From assembly GCF_001652265.1 (NCBI RefSeq), contig NZ_LWBS01000424.1, forward strand, positions 1 through 47,696: a stretch of DNA of 47,696 bases. Reading direction: 5' to 3'. The position numbers and the translations under genes were made by a program. The DNA comes from Rhizobium leguminosarum (GTDB lineage: Bacteria > Pseudomonadota > Alphaproteobacteria > Rhizobiales > Rhizobiaceae). This document shows positions 31,490 to 40,150 of the stretch, one piece after another. The notes below the pieces were generated by a model. The model searched no databases, had not been told where the DNA came from, and worked only from the letters and a program-made list of their open reading frames with translations. Numbering within the stretch: the stretch's first letter is position 1; the number at the start of each line of letters is the position of its first letter.

Positions 31490-31587
31490 GTTCTTTTCCT
31501 CATTCGATCCAAACCGCGCAAAGGCAGTCGCTACAAGGACGTTCGAACGAGCTGAAAAGAGTCATTATTTTCGCGCTTGTCATTAAG

Positions 31588-32400
31588 TTAGCTGTGTCGC
31601 CAAACCTTTACCGCTGAGATCAGCAGGATTGCGGCCAGGGCTGGCAGGAGGAAGGCGTTTGGCACTATGCCAAGCAACAAGCCGCCGACAAAGGTGCCGA
31701 CGATCGAGCCCCCCGCCATGACCAGCAGGAAGATCTTGTTGCGGCCAAGGACCGAAAAGCTCTGATCGCGGCTGTAGCGGGTGAACCCGACCAGCATGGT
31801 GGGCAGGCTTACGGCGAGGGAGAGGCTTCCGGCCAGTTTGATATCCGCCCCGAAAAGCAGGACCAGCGTCGGGATCAATAGCTCTCCGCCCGCCACGCCG
31901 AGCAGGGATGCCACAATCCCGATGATGAAGCCCGCCACCACGCCTGCGATCATCTGGACAACGCCCGTTAGAAGCGCCTGGCCGACTGTCGCGTCGTGGC
32001 CAACGACCAGGACGACGGCGATCGCGCCCAGCATGGCGGCAATCACCTTGTAGAGGGTTTCCGACTTCAGGCGGGTTGCCCATCCCGCGCCAAACCATGC
32101 GCCGAGCAGGCTTCCAGCGAGCAGGTTGACGACGATCGGCCAGTTCTCGGCGATCGTGCTGAAAGGCACTGTCGCAGCACGGAACGGCAGCGCGGTGGCA
32201 ACAACGACCAGGCCCATGGCCTTGTTGAGGATGACCGCCTCAAGAGCCGCGAAATTGAACAAGCCGATCAGGAGAGGTAGCCGGAATTCCGCTCCTCCAA
32301 GACCAATCAACCCACCGAGGGCACCGATAATTCCCCCGCCTGCAAAGGCCACGGGGAGATTTTGAGACTTGGGTGGCGAGGCGGGCAAATCCTGAGACAT
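31588..32400 (-). CDS. TauE/SafE family membrane transporter
   Basis: A 270-residue inner-membrane protein with about eight helices arranged as two similar halves. The family motifs are GGGIIGALGGLIGLGGAEFRLP in the first half and GIVASLLGVAGGELLIPTLVLLFG in the second. Members export sulfite, sulfoacetate or related organosulfur anions, but the substrate here is unknown. It is preceded by an inverted repeat (32401-32424) and lies between the ECF/SDR pair and an HxlR gene; it may be monocistronic. Confidence 0.88.
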   Translation of the reverse strand: MSQDLPASPPKSQNLPVAFAGGGIIGALGGLIGLGGAEFRLPLLIGLFNFAALEAVILNKAMGLVVVATALPFRAATVPFSTIAENWPIVVNLLAGSLLGAWFGAGWATRLKSETLYKVIAAMLGAIAVVLVVGHDATVGQALLTGVVQMIAGVVAGFIIGIVASLLGVAGGELLIPTLVLLFGADIKLAGSLSLAVSLPTMLVGFTRYSRDQSFSVLGRNKIFLLVMAGGSIVGTFVGGLLLGIVPNAFLLPALAAILLISAVKVWRHS

Positions 32401-32424
32401 CGATATAGTCCGTTGAAGATATCG
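32401..32424. promoter_or_regulatory. Inverted repeat CGATAT-N12-ATATCG
   Basis: A 6-bp inverted repeat immediately before the ATG of the TauE gene. Its position would interfere with translation or transcription initiation. No regulator can be assigned. Confidence 0.3.
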
Positions 32425-32522
32425 CTATCCCTAACGGAGACAATCGAATTCACCAAGATAAGGCTGGATTGCAAAGGCGGCTTAGGGTCCCGCTGACGAG
32501 GAGTGTCGCAAGAGCAGACCGT

Positions 32523-32566
32523 CAGGCCAGCACCTGCGAGCGCAGCCAGTCCCCGAATGGACAACC
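32523..32566 (-). pseudogene. Remnant of a LysR gene 3' end
   Basis: The minus strand reads FGDWLRSQVLA and a stop. It parallels the C-terminus QDWLRSQVQG of the LysR gene at 36163. The shared DNA contains GACTGGCTGCGCTCGCAGGT. Only the last dozen codons survive. Confidence 0.5.
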
Positions 32567-32582
32567 TCCTGAAAGCTCACAT

Positions 32583-32957
32583 CTAGTGGTCATATTGCCG
32601 GCGCGCCTCCTCGATTACATGCCGATTTGAATCTGCCCAGGTCACCAAGGCCATGACTGGGGCGAGAAGCGACCTGCCGACTTCGGTCAGCTCGTAATCC
32701 ACGCGCGGAGGGATCGTCGGAAAGAGAGTTCGACTGATCAAACCGTCCCGTTCCAATTGACGAAGCGTAATCGTGAGCATCCGCTGCGAGATCCCGTTGA
32801 TCTGCCGTCGCAAGGCATTGAAGCGGACCGGCCCATCCTTCAGGGCTACGAAGATGTAAAGACTCCATTTATCGGCAATGCGATCGAGGATCTCTCGAAC
32901 GGCACGGCAGTCGGCGTCTTCGCTTGGGGTAGGAAACTCTATGTCACTGAATGTCAT
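32583..32957 (-). CDS. HxlR family regulator
   Basis: A 124-residue winged-helix regulator: [20 protein letters not shown], the recognition region [22 protein letters not shown], and the wing [13 protein letters not shown]. It has the N-terminal Cys at residue 17 (DADCRAV), the position at which some HxlR proteins sense quinones or aldehydes. It is divergent from the azoreductase gene with 87 bp between, an arrangement like YodB/AzoR1 of Bacillus. A TCAAAT/ATTTGA inverted repeat (32980-33016) lies in that region. Confidence 0.88.
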   Translation of the reverse strand: MTFSDIEFPTPSEDADCRAVREILDRIADKWSLYIFVALKDGPVRFNALRRQINGISQRMLTITLRQLERDGLISRTLFPTIPPRVDYELTEVGRSLLAPVMALVTWADSNRHVIEEARRQYDH

Positions 32958-33044
32958 GAATGTGCCTTCTTGCGAACAGTCAAATAGTTACCTTAATAGT
33001 GTTGGTCACAATTTGATACTACTCTATTCTCCCAGGAGCCACCA

Positions 33045-33662
33045 ATGACCAACATCCTCCTCGTTACCTCTAGCCCACGCGGTCCTCAGAGCCTTTCCAC
33101 CCGGTTTGCCCGTGACATCGCTGAAAGCCTCAATGCCCGTTCTGCCGGCACAATTGTCAAACGTGATCTTGGGGCGGCACCTCTGCCGCATATCACAGCA
33201 GCCTATATCGACGGCCGCATTGCGCCGCCCGAGACACGTACATCCGAACAGATCGAAGCCGTCAATCTCGCTCAAAGCCTCGTTGATGAGGTTCAGGCTG
33301 CCGAGGTGATTGTCATTGGCTCGGGCATGATCAACTTCGGCCCGCCGACGCAGCTCAAGGCTTGGTTTGACTACATTACCTGGCCTGGCGTTACCTTTCG
33401 CTACGACGCAACCGGTCTGATGGGGTTGCTGCCAGCCAAGAAAGTCTATCTCGTGACGGCAACTGGCGGCGTCTTTTCAGAAGGCAAGAATGCCCCGTTC
33501 GACTTCCAGACCACCTATCTCGCCCATCTTCTCGGTTTTATCGGACTGACGGATATCGAAGTGGTTCGCGTGGAAGGAACACTCGTAAGCCCGGACGCAG
33601 CCAAGGCTGCGATCGCCTCCACCGAAGCACAGATCCGGGCTGCACTGGAGCGTGCCGCCTGA
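33045..33662 (+). CDS. azoR: FMN-dependent NADH-azoreductase
   Basis: A 205-residue flavodoxin-fold enzyme. The N-terminal [15 protein letters not shown] binds the FMN phosphate. [20 protein letters not shown] and [10 protein letters not shown] are typical AzoR loops around the isoalloxazine. The enzyme reduces azo compounds and quinones by two electrons with NADH and protects against thiol stress. It has a CAGGAG site. The divergent HxlR regulator at 32583 probably represses it until quinones are present. Confidence 0.92.
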   Translation: MTNILLVTSSPRGPQSLSTRFARDIAESLNARSAGTIVKRDLGAAPLPHITAAYIDGRIAPPETRTSEQIEAVNLAQSLVDEVQAAEVIVIGSGMINFGPPTQLKAWFDYITWPGVTFRYDATGLMGLLPAKKVYLVTATGGVFSEGKNAPFDFQTTYLAHLLGFIGLTDIEVVRVEGTLVSPDAAKAAIASTEAQIRAALERAA

Positions 33663-34096
33663 TCCACAAACCCATCAGTCAGCTACCCAAGAAATCGGCC
33701 ACTGGACTGGTGCGAGCGGGTATGGCGATGGAAAGGACGGCAGGGCTGCCTTGTGGCTGCTGCCCTCTCCCCGGCTCCCGGTCAAACGACGCTGTCAGAC
33801 GCTGGAACCGACTACGACCCTGATCTATTCGGCTCAGGAGCGGAGAAAGACAGCACAGCGGGCGGTGCGTCGGCGCAGTCGGCGATCCCTTCGACCTTCG
33901 CCCACCTGGTGCAGGTCAAGGGACGCCCGTGAAGGTCTATTTATGGGAACTTGTCGGCGATATCCGCGGGAAATTCAATGGACATATTTCGATCGCGGCC
34001 CGTCACACCCAATGGTGCCTTCAGTGTTTTAATGACCGCTTTTGGCGCATTTCGGCCGAAGGCGTTCGTCTCCTCTCGGCCCAAGGCTGCCGATGC
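33663..34096. other. Intergenic region with repeat pieces
   Basis: No gene is supported. The bases CGTCGGCGCAGTCGGCGATC at about 33869 are also found at 29727, followed in both by CTTCGACCTTCGCCCAC. ATGACCGCTTTTGGCGC at 34032-34048 is one of three such motifs (see 35138 and 36100). These are pieces of dispersed sequence. Confidence 0.5.
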
Positions 34097-34912
34097 TCAC
34101 CCCGCTCTTACGGTCCACGCACCCACTTCAGCCCGACCGATCAGCGAACCACCCGTGCCGATCTCGACCATGATGCGGCTCACGAGATCGGCATGACCAA
34201 TTTCCTCTTTCGTGGCCACCCCAAACTGCTCCATCGACGGTATAAGCGTTGCCACCAGATCGGTCACCAGGTGCACAACGTCGATGGCCGCAGGCCCCGA
34301 TGCAATGACAGACTCGAGCCTCAGTGAAGGAGGGGGAAGGCCTGCGGCCTCGAAGAGGGGTGCTAGTCCAGTGCCGAGCCTTGTTCTTGCTCCGGCCGCC
34401 TCGATCGTGCGGCTGATCCAGTTGCAGACGAGTTCATAGGTCGGCACCAACGGAGAGGATCGCGCGCCGCCCCAGTCCAACTCGTGGAAGACGATGATGC
34501 CGCCGGGCTTCACATGCAATGCGATCTTTTCGAGCGCCGTGTGCGGGTCGGGGATGAATTGCAGAACATAGCGGCCAACCACGGCATCAAACGGCGCTTC
34601 GAAAGCCATCTCAGCGGGATCGCCTTGGCGGAATTCGATCTGCTTCAGGCCCGCCGACTTCGTTCGCGCTTCGGCAGCTTTAACGGCAACTGCGGATATA
34701 TCGGTGCCGAGCACTTCACCGCCGGGGCCGACAATGTCGGCAACGAGGATGGCGACGTCACCCGCGCCGCTGCCGACGTCAAGTACGCGCATCCCAGCCT
34801 TGAGGCCTGCGGCTTCGAAAAACCGACGCGTTATGGGGTCGATCAGCTTTGCCTGCGCCGTCAATCGCCGCATCTCGGCATCTGTGTGTCCCAGAGCATA
34901 GTCTTGCGCCAT
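34097..34912 (-). CDS. Class I SAM-dependent methyltransferase
   Basis: A 271-residue methyltransferase starting at ATG 34912 behind AAGGG. Motif I is VLDVGSGAGDVAIL (near residue 40), followed by the acidic loop GTDISAVAV, then FRQGDPAEMAF, VVGRYVLQFIPDP and LHVKPGGIIVFHELDW. The C-terminal half contributes an acceptor site of unknown specificity. The layout fits UbiE/Methyltransf_25-type enzymes on small molecules. It stands alone, with no regulator adjacent. Confidence 0.88.
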   Translation of the reverse strand: MAQDYALGHTDAEMRRLTAQAKLIDPITRRFFEAAGLKAGMRVLDVGSGAGDVAILVADIVGPGGEVLGTDISAVAVKAAEARTKSAGLKQIEFRQGDPAEMAFEAPFDAVVGRYVLQFIPDPHTALEKIALHVKPGGIIVFHELDWGGARSSPLVPTYELVCNWISRTIEAAGARTRLGTGLAPLFEAAGLPPPSLRLESVIASGPAAIDVVHLVTDLVATLIPSMEQFGVATKEEIGHADLVSRIMVEIGTGGSLIGRAEVGAWTVRAG

Positions 34913-35229
34913 TATCTTTCCCTTCAAATGCGTCGAAACGTTTTTCAGTGAAATCAAGATAAGGTTCAGGTCACCTGCTAGGCGGGCCACCGGGGTCGCC
35001 GAAGACATGTCGGCACGAAACCAGAAGTTTCACAATAGTCGAGGCTTACGTTTTCGGTGATATGCCGTCTAACATGAATGATTGAAGGTTGGTCCGCGCG
35101 AGGATGGCCCTTCCGGCCGCGACACTGATTTCGGGCAATGACCGGTGTTGGCGCGAAGCAGAAGCTCGCAACCGCTGCACTCGGCCCAAAGGGGCCGAAA
35201 TGAGTCGCGTCCGCTTTATCCAATGTTCC
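34913..35229. other. Intergenic region with dispersed motif
   Basis: No gene is seen in these 317 bp. ATGACCGGTGTTGGCGC at 35138-35154 matches motifs at 36100-36116 and 34032-34048. The copies at 35138 and 36100 flank the PhzF-like gene in the same orientation. Confidence 0.5.
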
Positions 35230-36015
35230 TCATATCTCGGCTTGCCCTTCCAGGTAGAAGACACAATGACCTACAAGGCTAACCCGGTCCCCGACGAGTT
35301 GGCAATCGATCTCACCGCCGCGACGGGAAGCCTGATAAGCATGAAAGGTCGTCTTCTTGAGCCTAGCGGCCCAATATGGTGCCAGCGTGCAGTGGGCTGC
35401 GCCCGTGACGGGGTCTTCAGGAATACCTTTGGCGGGCGCAAAGTAACGGCTAACGAAATCATATCCGTCGTCACCCGGGGCCGTGACAATTATACCTGGG
35501 CGGTCAAGGCCCGCTATTGCCACGAAGTCGGGCGCGAGGTCGCGGACTGTTTTGGCACGATCGAGAACTGCAAGATAATTGTATTGGTTGACGTGGACCT
35601 CCATGGGAGCCACGCCCAACGCTTTAGCAATTCCAGGCGGAGGGGGCACATTGTCCGATGGCCGGGAAGGAAAATCCATCACGTAGCCATCGCTCGATCG
35701 TGTCACGGGAAGGGGGCCGCTCGCCGTTTGGAAGACCACCTCGTCGAGGCCAAGGGCCAGACGTTCCATGATTACCGCCGCCGTGGCAAGTGTCGCGTGG
35801 CCACACAGTGGGACCTCGACCGTCGGCGTAAACCAGCGCAGGTGATACTGACCCAATTGCAAAACCAGGAATGCGGTTTCGGCCAAGTTGTTTTCTGCAG
35901 CAATCGCCTGCATCGTCGCATCGTCGGGGAAACTCGGAAGAACCATCACCGCAGCGGGGTTTCCCGCAAAGCGTTGACTGGTAAACGCATCGACTTGAAA
36001 AAAGGGTACGCGCAC
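35230..36015 (-). CDS. PhzF family epimerase/isomerase-like protein
   Basis: A 261-residue PhzF-type protein. The start GTG 36015 (VRVPFFQVDAFTSQRFAGNPAAV) lies ten bases after GAGGAG; a frame to 36117 would add unlikely residues. The active-site Glu is in AAENNLAETAF near residue 46. Other family blocks are LRWFTPTVEVPLCGHATLA and SRYFAPAKGIPEDPVTGAAHC. Members isomerise small acids such as the phenazine precursor, but most have no known substrate. No phenazine genes are nearby. Confidence 0.9.
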   Translation of the reverse strand: MRVPFFQVDAFTSQRFAGNPAAVMVLPSFPDDATMQAIAAENNLAETAFLVLQLGQYHLRWFTPTVEVPLCGHATLATAAVIMERLALGLDEVVFQTASGPLPVTRSSDGYVMDFPSRPSDNVPPPPGIAKALGVAPMEVHVNQYNYLAVLDRAKTVRDLAPDFVAIAGLDRPGIIVTAPGDDGYDFVSRYFAPAKGIPEDPVTGAAHCTLAPYWAARLKKTTFHAYQASRRGGEIDCQLVGDRVSLVGHCVFYLEGQAEI

Positions 36016-36162
36016 CTGCTGGATACTCCTCGACTGACTTTCGCACACGTTAAGGACCTTGCCTGCCGTCTTCGTTCCGCACAAGGCTCCCGAATGCGAT
36101 GACCGCTGTTGGCGCAAGCCTGCCGCAGTTGGTCCATTCTTTGAGGGATGGCTGTTCGACTA

Positions 36163-37050
36163 TCAGCCCTGCACCTGCGAGCGCAGCCAGTCCTGAAGCT
36201 TTTCGACCGCTTCGGACTTCCGATATCGCGGCTTCACCAGATAGAAATCTGAGCGCGCTCTGAGGGCGCCGTCGAAGACCTGTCTCAGCCTGCCCGCGTC
36301 GATGTCGGTCGAGACGAAAGCGCGGGTCGCCACGGCGATGCCCTGTCCGGCGATGGCAGCTTCGATCGCGTGCGATGTCTGTGAGAAGCTGATGCCCCGA
36401 AACAGCGTGGGATCACCGCCGCCGAGGAAGCGATCGATATATTCCGGCCAGGAATTATGGGCATCGTGAAGCAGCGTGTAGTGCGAGAGTTCTTCCGCGT
36501 TGTTGGGCTCGGCTCCCACGGCGACGAGATTTGGATTGCAGATGGCAATGATCTCCTGCTCGAACAGCAGTTCGGCGGCGAGGCCGGGACCGAAGGGAGG
36601 GCTGCCATAGCGGACGGCGAGATCGACGCCGTCGACCTGGAAGCTGGAAATGCGGTCCGTCGCCAGGATGTGGAGATCGAGATCGGGATGCCTCGAGGTG
36701 AAGTCCGGAAGACGCGGGATCAGCCATCTCGAGGCGAAGGTCGGTGTGGTGCTGACCACCAGTTTGACCGGCTGAGGCTTCAGGTTCGCCGTCGCGTTTG
36801 CGAGCAATTCGAAGGCGCGCCTGACGTCGGCGATGTAGCTTCGCCCCTCGCCTGTCAGCGCCAATGACTTCGGCAGACGCTCGAACAATGTCACCCCGAG
36901 CTCCGCTTCAAGCCCTCGCACGTGCTGGGCGACGGCTCCCTGGGTGACGCCGAGCTCTTCGGCCGCAAGCCGGAAGTTCAGATGACGCGCCGCCACGTCG
37001 AAGGCCTTGAGGCCGTTGAGAGAGGGAAGATTACCGATCAGCATGGACAT
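36163..37050 (-). CDS. LysR family regulator (GcvA-like)
   Basis: A 295-residue regulator with the GcvA/AmpR-like start: LPSLNGLKAFDVAARHLNFRLAAEE, then GVTQGAVAQHVRGLEAELGVTLFERL. The effector domain shows KLVVSTTPTFASRWLIPRL and DGVDLAVRYG, also of GcvA type. It is divergent from the SDR/PPOX pair at 37167. Its 3' end has a short relic copy at 32523. Confidence 0.88.
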   Translation of the reverse strand: MSMLIGNLPSLNGLKAFDVAARHLNFRLAAEELGVTQGAVAQHVRGLEAELGVTLFERLPKSLALTGEGRSYIADVRRAFELLANATANLKPQPVKLVVSTTPTFASRWLIPRLPDFTSRHPDLDLHILATDRISSFQVDGVDLAVRYGSPPFGPGLAAELLFEQEIIAICNPNLVAVGAEPNNAEELSHYTLLHDAHNSWPEYIDRFLGGGDPTLFRGISFSQTSHAIEAAIAGQGIAVATRAFVSTDIDAGRLRQVFDGALRARSDFYLVKPRYRKSEAVEKLQDWLRSQVQG

Positions 37051-37055
37051 TCGAT

Positions 37056-37086
37056 AGTTTTTCTACTGGGACATTTGACGAAAACT
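37056..37086. promoter_or_regulatory. Inverted repeat AGTTTT-N19-AAAACT
   Basis: A 6-bp inverted repeat just upstream of the lysR-type gene and 80 bp before the SDR gene. It is in the usual place for an autoregulatory LysR site, though the T-N11-A core is not exact. Confidence 0.35.
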
Positions 37087-37166
37087 GGTTCGCTCCCGCT
37101 TTGAGCCCATGGTATTCCATCGATTGACGCCCGGCAATGGGTGCAAACCGAGTAGGGAGAGCGACG

Positions 37167-37871
37167 ATGGCAGTAGAAAAGGTAGCGATCATTACGGCTG
37201 GCGGCAGTGGCATGGGTGCGGAAGCCGCGAGGCGGCTGGCGGCCGATGGCTTCAAGGTCGCCATCCTGTCCTCGTCAGGCAAGGGCGAGGCGCTTGCCAA
37301 AGAACTGGGCGGCATCGGCGTCACCGGCTCGAACCAGTCCAACGACGACCTCAAGCGCCTGGTCGACGCATGCATGGAAAAGTGGGGTCGGATCGACGCT
37401 CTCGTCAACAGCGCCGGTCACGGTCCGCGTGCGCCGATCACCGAGATCACCGACGACCAGTGGCATACCGGCCTCGACGTCTATCTGATGAACGTCATCC
37501 GTTCGGTTCGGCTGGTCACGCCAATCATGCAGGCGCAGAAGTCGGGCGCAATCGTCAATATCTCCACGGCCTGGGTGTCCGAACCGTCGGCGATGTTCCC
37601 GACCTCGGCCGTCTTCCGCGCCGGGCTCGCCGCCTACACCAAGATTTACGCCGATACCTATGCGGGCGACGGCATCCGTATCAACAACGTGCTGCCGGGC
37701 TGGATCGACAGCCTGCCGCCGACGGACGAGCGCCGCGACAGCGTGCCGATGAAGCGCTACGGCACCAGCGCCGAAGTGGCCGCAACGATTTCCTTCCTGG
37801 TTTCCGAAGGGGCGGGCTATATCACCGGCCAGAGCCTCAGGATCGACGGCGGCCTTACCCGGTCCGTCTGA
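37167..37871 (+). CDS. SDR-fold protein without the catalytic Tyr-Lys
   Basis: A 234-residue SDR with an N-terminal ITAGGSGMGAEAARRL dinucleotide motif, NSAGHGPRAP and VNISTAWVSEPS. At the place of the usual YxxxK it reads MFPTSAVFRAGLAAYTK, so Tyr and Lys are not in register. The C-terminus (GYITGQSLRIDGGLTRSV) is normal. I recall a clade with this exact substitution, so it is a subfamily trait and not decay. The start ATG 37167 has GGGAGAG. It is divergent from the LysR gene and followed by a PPOX flavoprotein gene. Confidence 0.85.
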   Translation: MAVEKVAIITAGGSGMGAEAARRLAADGFKVAILSSSGKGEALAKELGGIGVTGSNQSNDDLKRLVDACMEKWGRIDALVNSAGHGPRAPITEITDDQWHTGLDVYLMNVIRSVRLVTPIMQAQKSGAIVNISTAWVSEPSAMFPTSAVFRAGLAAYTKIYADTYAGDGIRINNVLPGWIDSLPPTDERRDSVPMKRYGTSAEVAATISFLVSEGAGYITGQSLRIDGGLTRSV

Positions 37872-37955
37872 CAGGATCGCAACGCCAAAGAGAACAGCAA
37901 TGTGCTTCAACTGGAACGTCAAGGCCGGCGAGATAAAGAACGCGGAGGCGACAGA

Positions 37956-38525
37956 GTGACCCTCGCAAAGGTCGATGCATCGGCCTGGGCCGAGCTGGAA
38001 GCTGCTGCCGCCGATTCGCAGTCGGCCTTCCGCTACCTGAACCTCTGTTCGGTCGACGCCGACGGCCGGCCGCAAGCCCGCATGGTGGTGCTGCGGCGCG
38101 TCGAAGTGGCGCGACGCCTCCTGGAAATCCATACGGATGTCAGAAGTGCTAAATGGCAGGAAATATCGGCCGATCCTTTGGTCACCATCCTCGGCTTCGG
38201 CCCGCAGCCGAAAGTGCAGCTTCGGCTTCAAGGATCGGCCGAACTCCATGGACCGGCCAGCGAGTGCGCGGCCGAGGCCTGGAGCCTGCTGCCGCGCTCG
38301 ACGCGCAGCACCTATATGGGCGGGCCGCCGGGTGACGACATCGGCGAACGGTCGGCAAGCGAGGGTAGGATCGCAGACGCCGATGGACAGGCCTTCTTCG
38401 GGGTGCTGATATTCCGGGCCGAGACGCTGGACTGGTTCCAGCTGCGCCACGCCGACAACCGACGCGCAGTCTTTGCCTACGATCATCTGGGCCCGCTGAC
38501 CTCCTCCCGCTGGGTCAATCCCTGA
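37956..38525 (+). CDS. PNPOx-like flavin oxidase (PPOX family)
   Basis: A 189-residue protein of the split-barrel FMN family. It starts at GTG 37956 with GGAGG upstream. SVDADGRPQARMVVLRRVE and HTDVRSAKWQEI match the FMN-binding part of PdxH-like proteins, and FRAETLDWFQLRHADNRRAVFAY is the typical end. It may be a pyridoxamine phosphate oxidase relative acting on another flavin substrate. It lies 84 bp after the SDR gene, probably in one operon under the LysR regulator. Confidence 0.82.
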   Translation: MTLAKVDASAWAELEAAAADSQSAFRYLNLCSVDADGRPQARMVVLRRVEVARRLLEIHTDVRSAKWQEISADPLVTILGFGPQPKVQLRLQGSAELHGPASECAAEAWSLLPRSTRSTYMGGPPGDDIGERSASEGRIADADGQAFFGVLIFRAETLDWFQLRHADNRRAVFAYDHLGPLTSSRWVNP

Positions 38526-38541
38526 ACGCCGGACGACCACT

Positions 38542-38590
38542 CATCGCTTTGTGATCGTTCGCCACATCCGGGGCTGATGGGCGAATACGC
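38542..38590 (+). pseudogene. Remnant of a second phosphotransferase gene
   Basis: About 49 bp match 29538-29583 in the phosphotransferase pseudogene: CATCGCTTTGTGATCGT, CGCCACATC, then CTGATGGGCGAATACGC. A small insertion or deletion (CCGGGG) breaks the frame. Nothing else of the gene remains. Confidence 0.6.
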
Positions 38591-38607
38591 ATTTCGGATG
38601 AAAGAGG

Positions 38608-39084
38608 CTATGCCTTGCCCAGATGCTTCGGCCAGAATTCCTGATGGACTTCGGCGGCTTCGTCTTCGAGCTTCGGGTCGGGGCCGACCACCGTGACGAT
38701 GCGTGCGCCGGTTTGCAACACCGCCCGGCTCGGCACGTTTAACCCGATCCCGGCGATCTCGCCAAGCCGCGTTTCGGAGCATGCAAACACCATGCGCCCG
38801 ATGCCCGACCAGTAGATCGCCCCGGAGCACATCGCGCAGGGTTCCGTGCTGGTGTAGAGCGTGCAGTCGGCGAGAAAAGCAGTGTCGTAGTGCTGCGCCG
38901 CCAGTTTAATCAGGTTCATCTCGGCGTGGTTGGTCATATCGTGGCCGGTGAAGACGCTGTTTTCGGCGCGCAGGATGACTTCGCCGTCCTTCACCAGCAC
39001 CGAGCCAAACGGTTCGTCGCCGTTTTCCACCGCGGATTTCGAGAGCGCAATCGCCTCGCGTAAAAACGGCTCGTGGTTTTCCAT
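38608..39084 (-). CDS. Nucleoside/guanine deaminase-like protein
   Basis: A 158-residue cytidine deaminase-fold enzyme. The zinc site is formed by TNHAEMNLI (His and catalytic Glu) and STEPCAMCSGAIYWSG (two Cys). The start ATG 39084 lies after GGGGGAATCC; an upstream ATG at 39102 is possible. The overall layout fits guanine deaminase-like or tRNA/nucleobase deaminases acting on small substrates. It stands alone next to a dispersed repeat. Confidence 0.88.
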   Translation of the reverse strand: MENHEPFLREAIALSKSAVENGDEPFGSVLVKDGEVILRAENSVFTGHDMTNHAEMNLIKLAAQHYDTAFLADCTLYTSTEPCAMCSGAIYWSGIGRMVFACSETRLGEIAGIGLNVPSRAVLQTGARIVTVVGPDPKLEDEAAEVHQEFWPKHLGKA

Positions 39085-39116
39085 CAGGATTCCCCCAGAC
39101 ATTAAAGCGCGTCGCG

Positions 39117-39212
39117 ATCTTTCAGATTCGCTCCTCGCGCTTTAGGCCTTTGTTTTTACGCATTTCGTTTTCGCAAAACCGCTGCACAGTTTTGCGCGAC
39201 GTGCTTTAGGTC
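39117..39212. repeat. Dispersed palindromic repeat, copy 2 of 3
   Basis: Matches 26638-26715 closely: CTCGCGCTTTAGGCCTTTGT, GCAAAACCGCTGCACAGTTT and GCGCGACGTGCTTTAG. It lies between the deaminase start and a PPOX gene end. Confidence 0.7.
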
Positions 39213-39297
39213 GGGATGATCTTGCCTTGAATTGAAGGGCTTTCCAAGGGCTGCAGATCGGATTCAAGATGCTGGCGGGGAAGCCCGCGCCGGGCAG

Positions 39298-39948
39298 CTA
39301 GTAAAGTGTCCTTCGGTAGGCTTGTTCCAGGTCTTCGTCCATCTTTCGCATTTCATCCCCGTCCTTCGGCGCCCCTGTCGTCTCATCCAGAATGATCTTT
39401 ATCAGCGAGGGCATCTCCGTGCGGTCCTGGAAATGATCCGGGCTCCACAAGCGGGACCGTCTGAACGCCTTGGCGCAATGCATGAAAACTTCGCTTACCT
39501 TGACGATGATAGCGAGTTTCGGGAGACGATCAGCGACGCTCATGCCAGTCAACAGTTGAGAATCATTGGTCAGACTTGCCCGCCCGTTGACGCGCAATGT
39601 GTCGTCGAAACCGGGGACAAGAAACAATAACCCGACATTCGGATTGGCGATGATGTTGCTTAGGGTATCAAGACGATTGTTGCCAGGTCGATCCGGGATC
39701 GCCAGGGTGCGCTCGTCAAGAACCTTGACGAACCCCGGAGGGTCGCCGCGAGGACTGACGTCGGCCTTTCCCTCCGAACTCTGCGTGCCGATGCAGAAGA
39801 ATGGCGCACGCCGGATGAATTCCTGCGCGTGCTCGCCAAGAGAATTCTGACACTTCACGATTGCCAGAGCGTGGGTCGGCTCGAACAGCGCCCGAAGCGA
39901 CTGCTCATCGGCGATGGCAAAATCTGGATTGAGTTGTAAGGCCGTCAT
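39298..39948 (-). CDS. PPOX-type FMN flavoprotein (MSMEG_1061-like)
   Basis: A 216-residue protein starting at ATG 39948 behind CGGGAGGGG. The flavin-binding barrel shows FFCIGTQSSEGKADVSPRGDPP, LAIPDRPGNNRLDTLSNI and GLLFLVPGFDDTLRVNGRA, with HCAKAFRRSRLW later. This is the signature of the pyridoxamine 5'-phosphate oxidase-related group similar to MSMEG_1061. It probably uses FMN or F420-like cofactors; the substrate is unknown. Confidence 0.85.
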   Translation of the reverse strand: MTALQLNPDFAIADEQSLRALFEPTHALAIVKCQNSLGEHAQEFIRRAPFFCIGTQSSEGKADVSPRGDPPGFVKVLDERTLAIPDRPGNNRLDTLSNIIANPNVGLLFLVPGFDDTLRVNGRASLTNDSQLLTGMSVADRLPKLAIIVKVSEVFMHCAKAFRRSRLWSPDHFQDRTEMPSLIKIILDETTGAPKDGDEMRKMDEDLEQAYRRTLY

Positions 39949-40150
39949 GTTCCCCTCCCGAAAGTGCCTCTGATCGCATGGCCGAACTGCAGGTCCGGAA
40001 TTCAGACCGCGCAACGCTCGTGACCACCCGCAAGCCATGACCTGATGTACGTACCTCAAAAGATATACACGAGTTGGTATCCGGGATCAATGAGGGATTG
40101 ATCGCCGCATCGCAAGGCAAGCCGCGCTGATATTCCGCCCGCCCCTTCAG

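Noticed and set aside
35089..36102. A 337-codon plus-strand frame opposite the PhzF-like gene
   Set aside because: It is antisense to a gene with full PhzF motifs and has arginine/histidine-rich shadow composition.
37275..38540. A 421-codon minus-strand frame opposite the SDR and PPOX genes
   Set aside because: It spans two well-supported genes on the other strand and has no recognisable domain.
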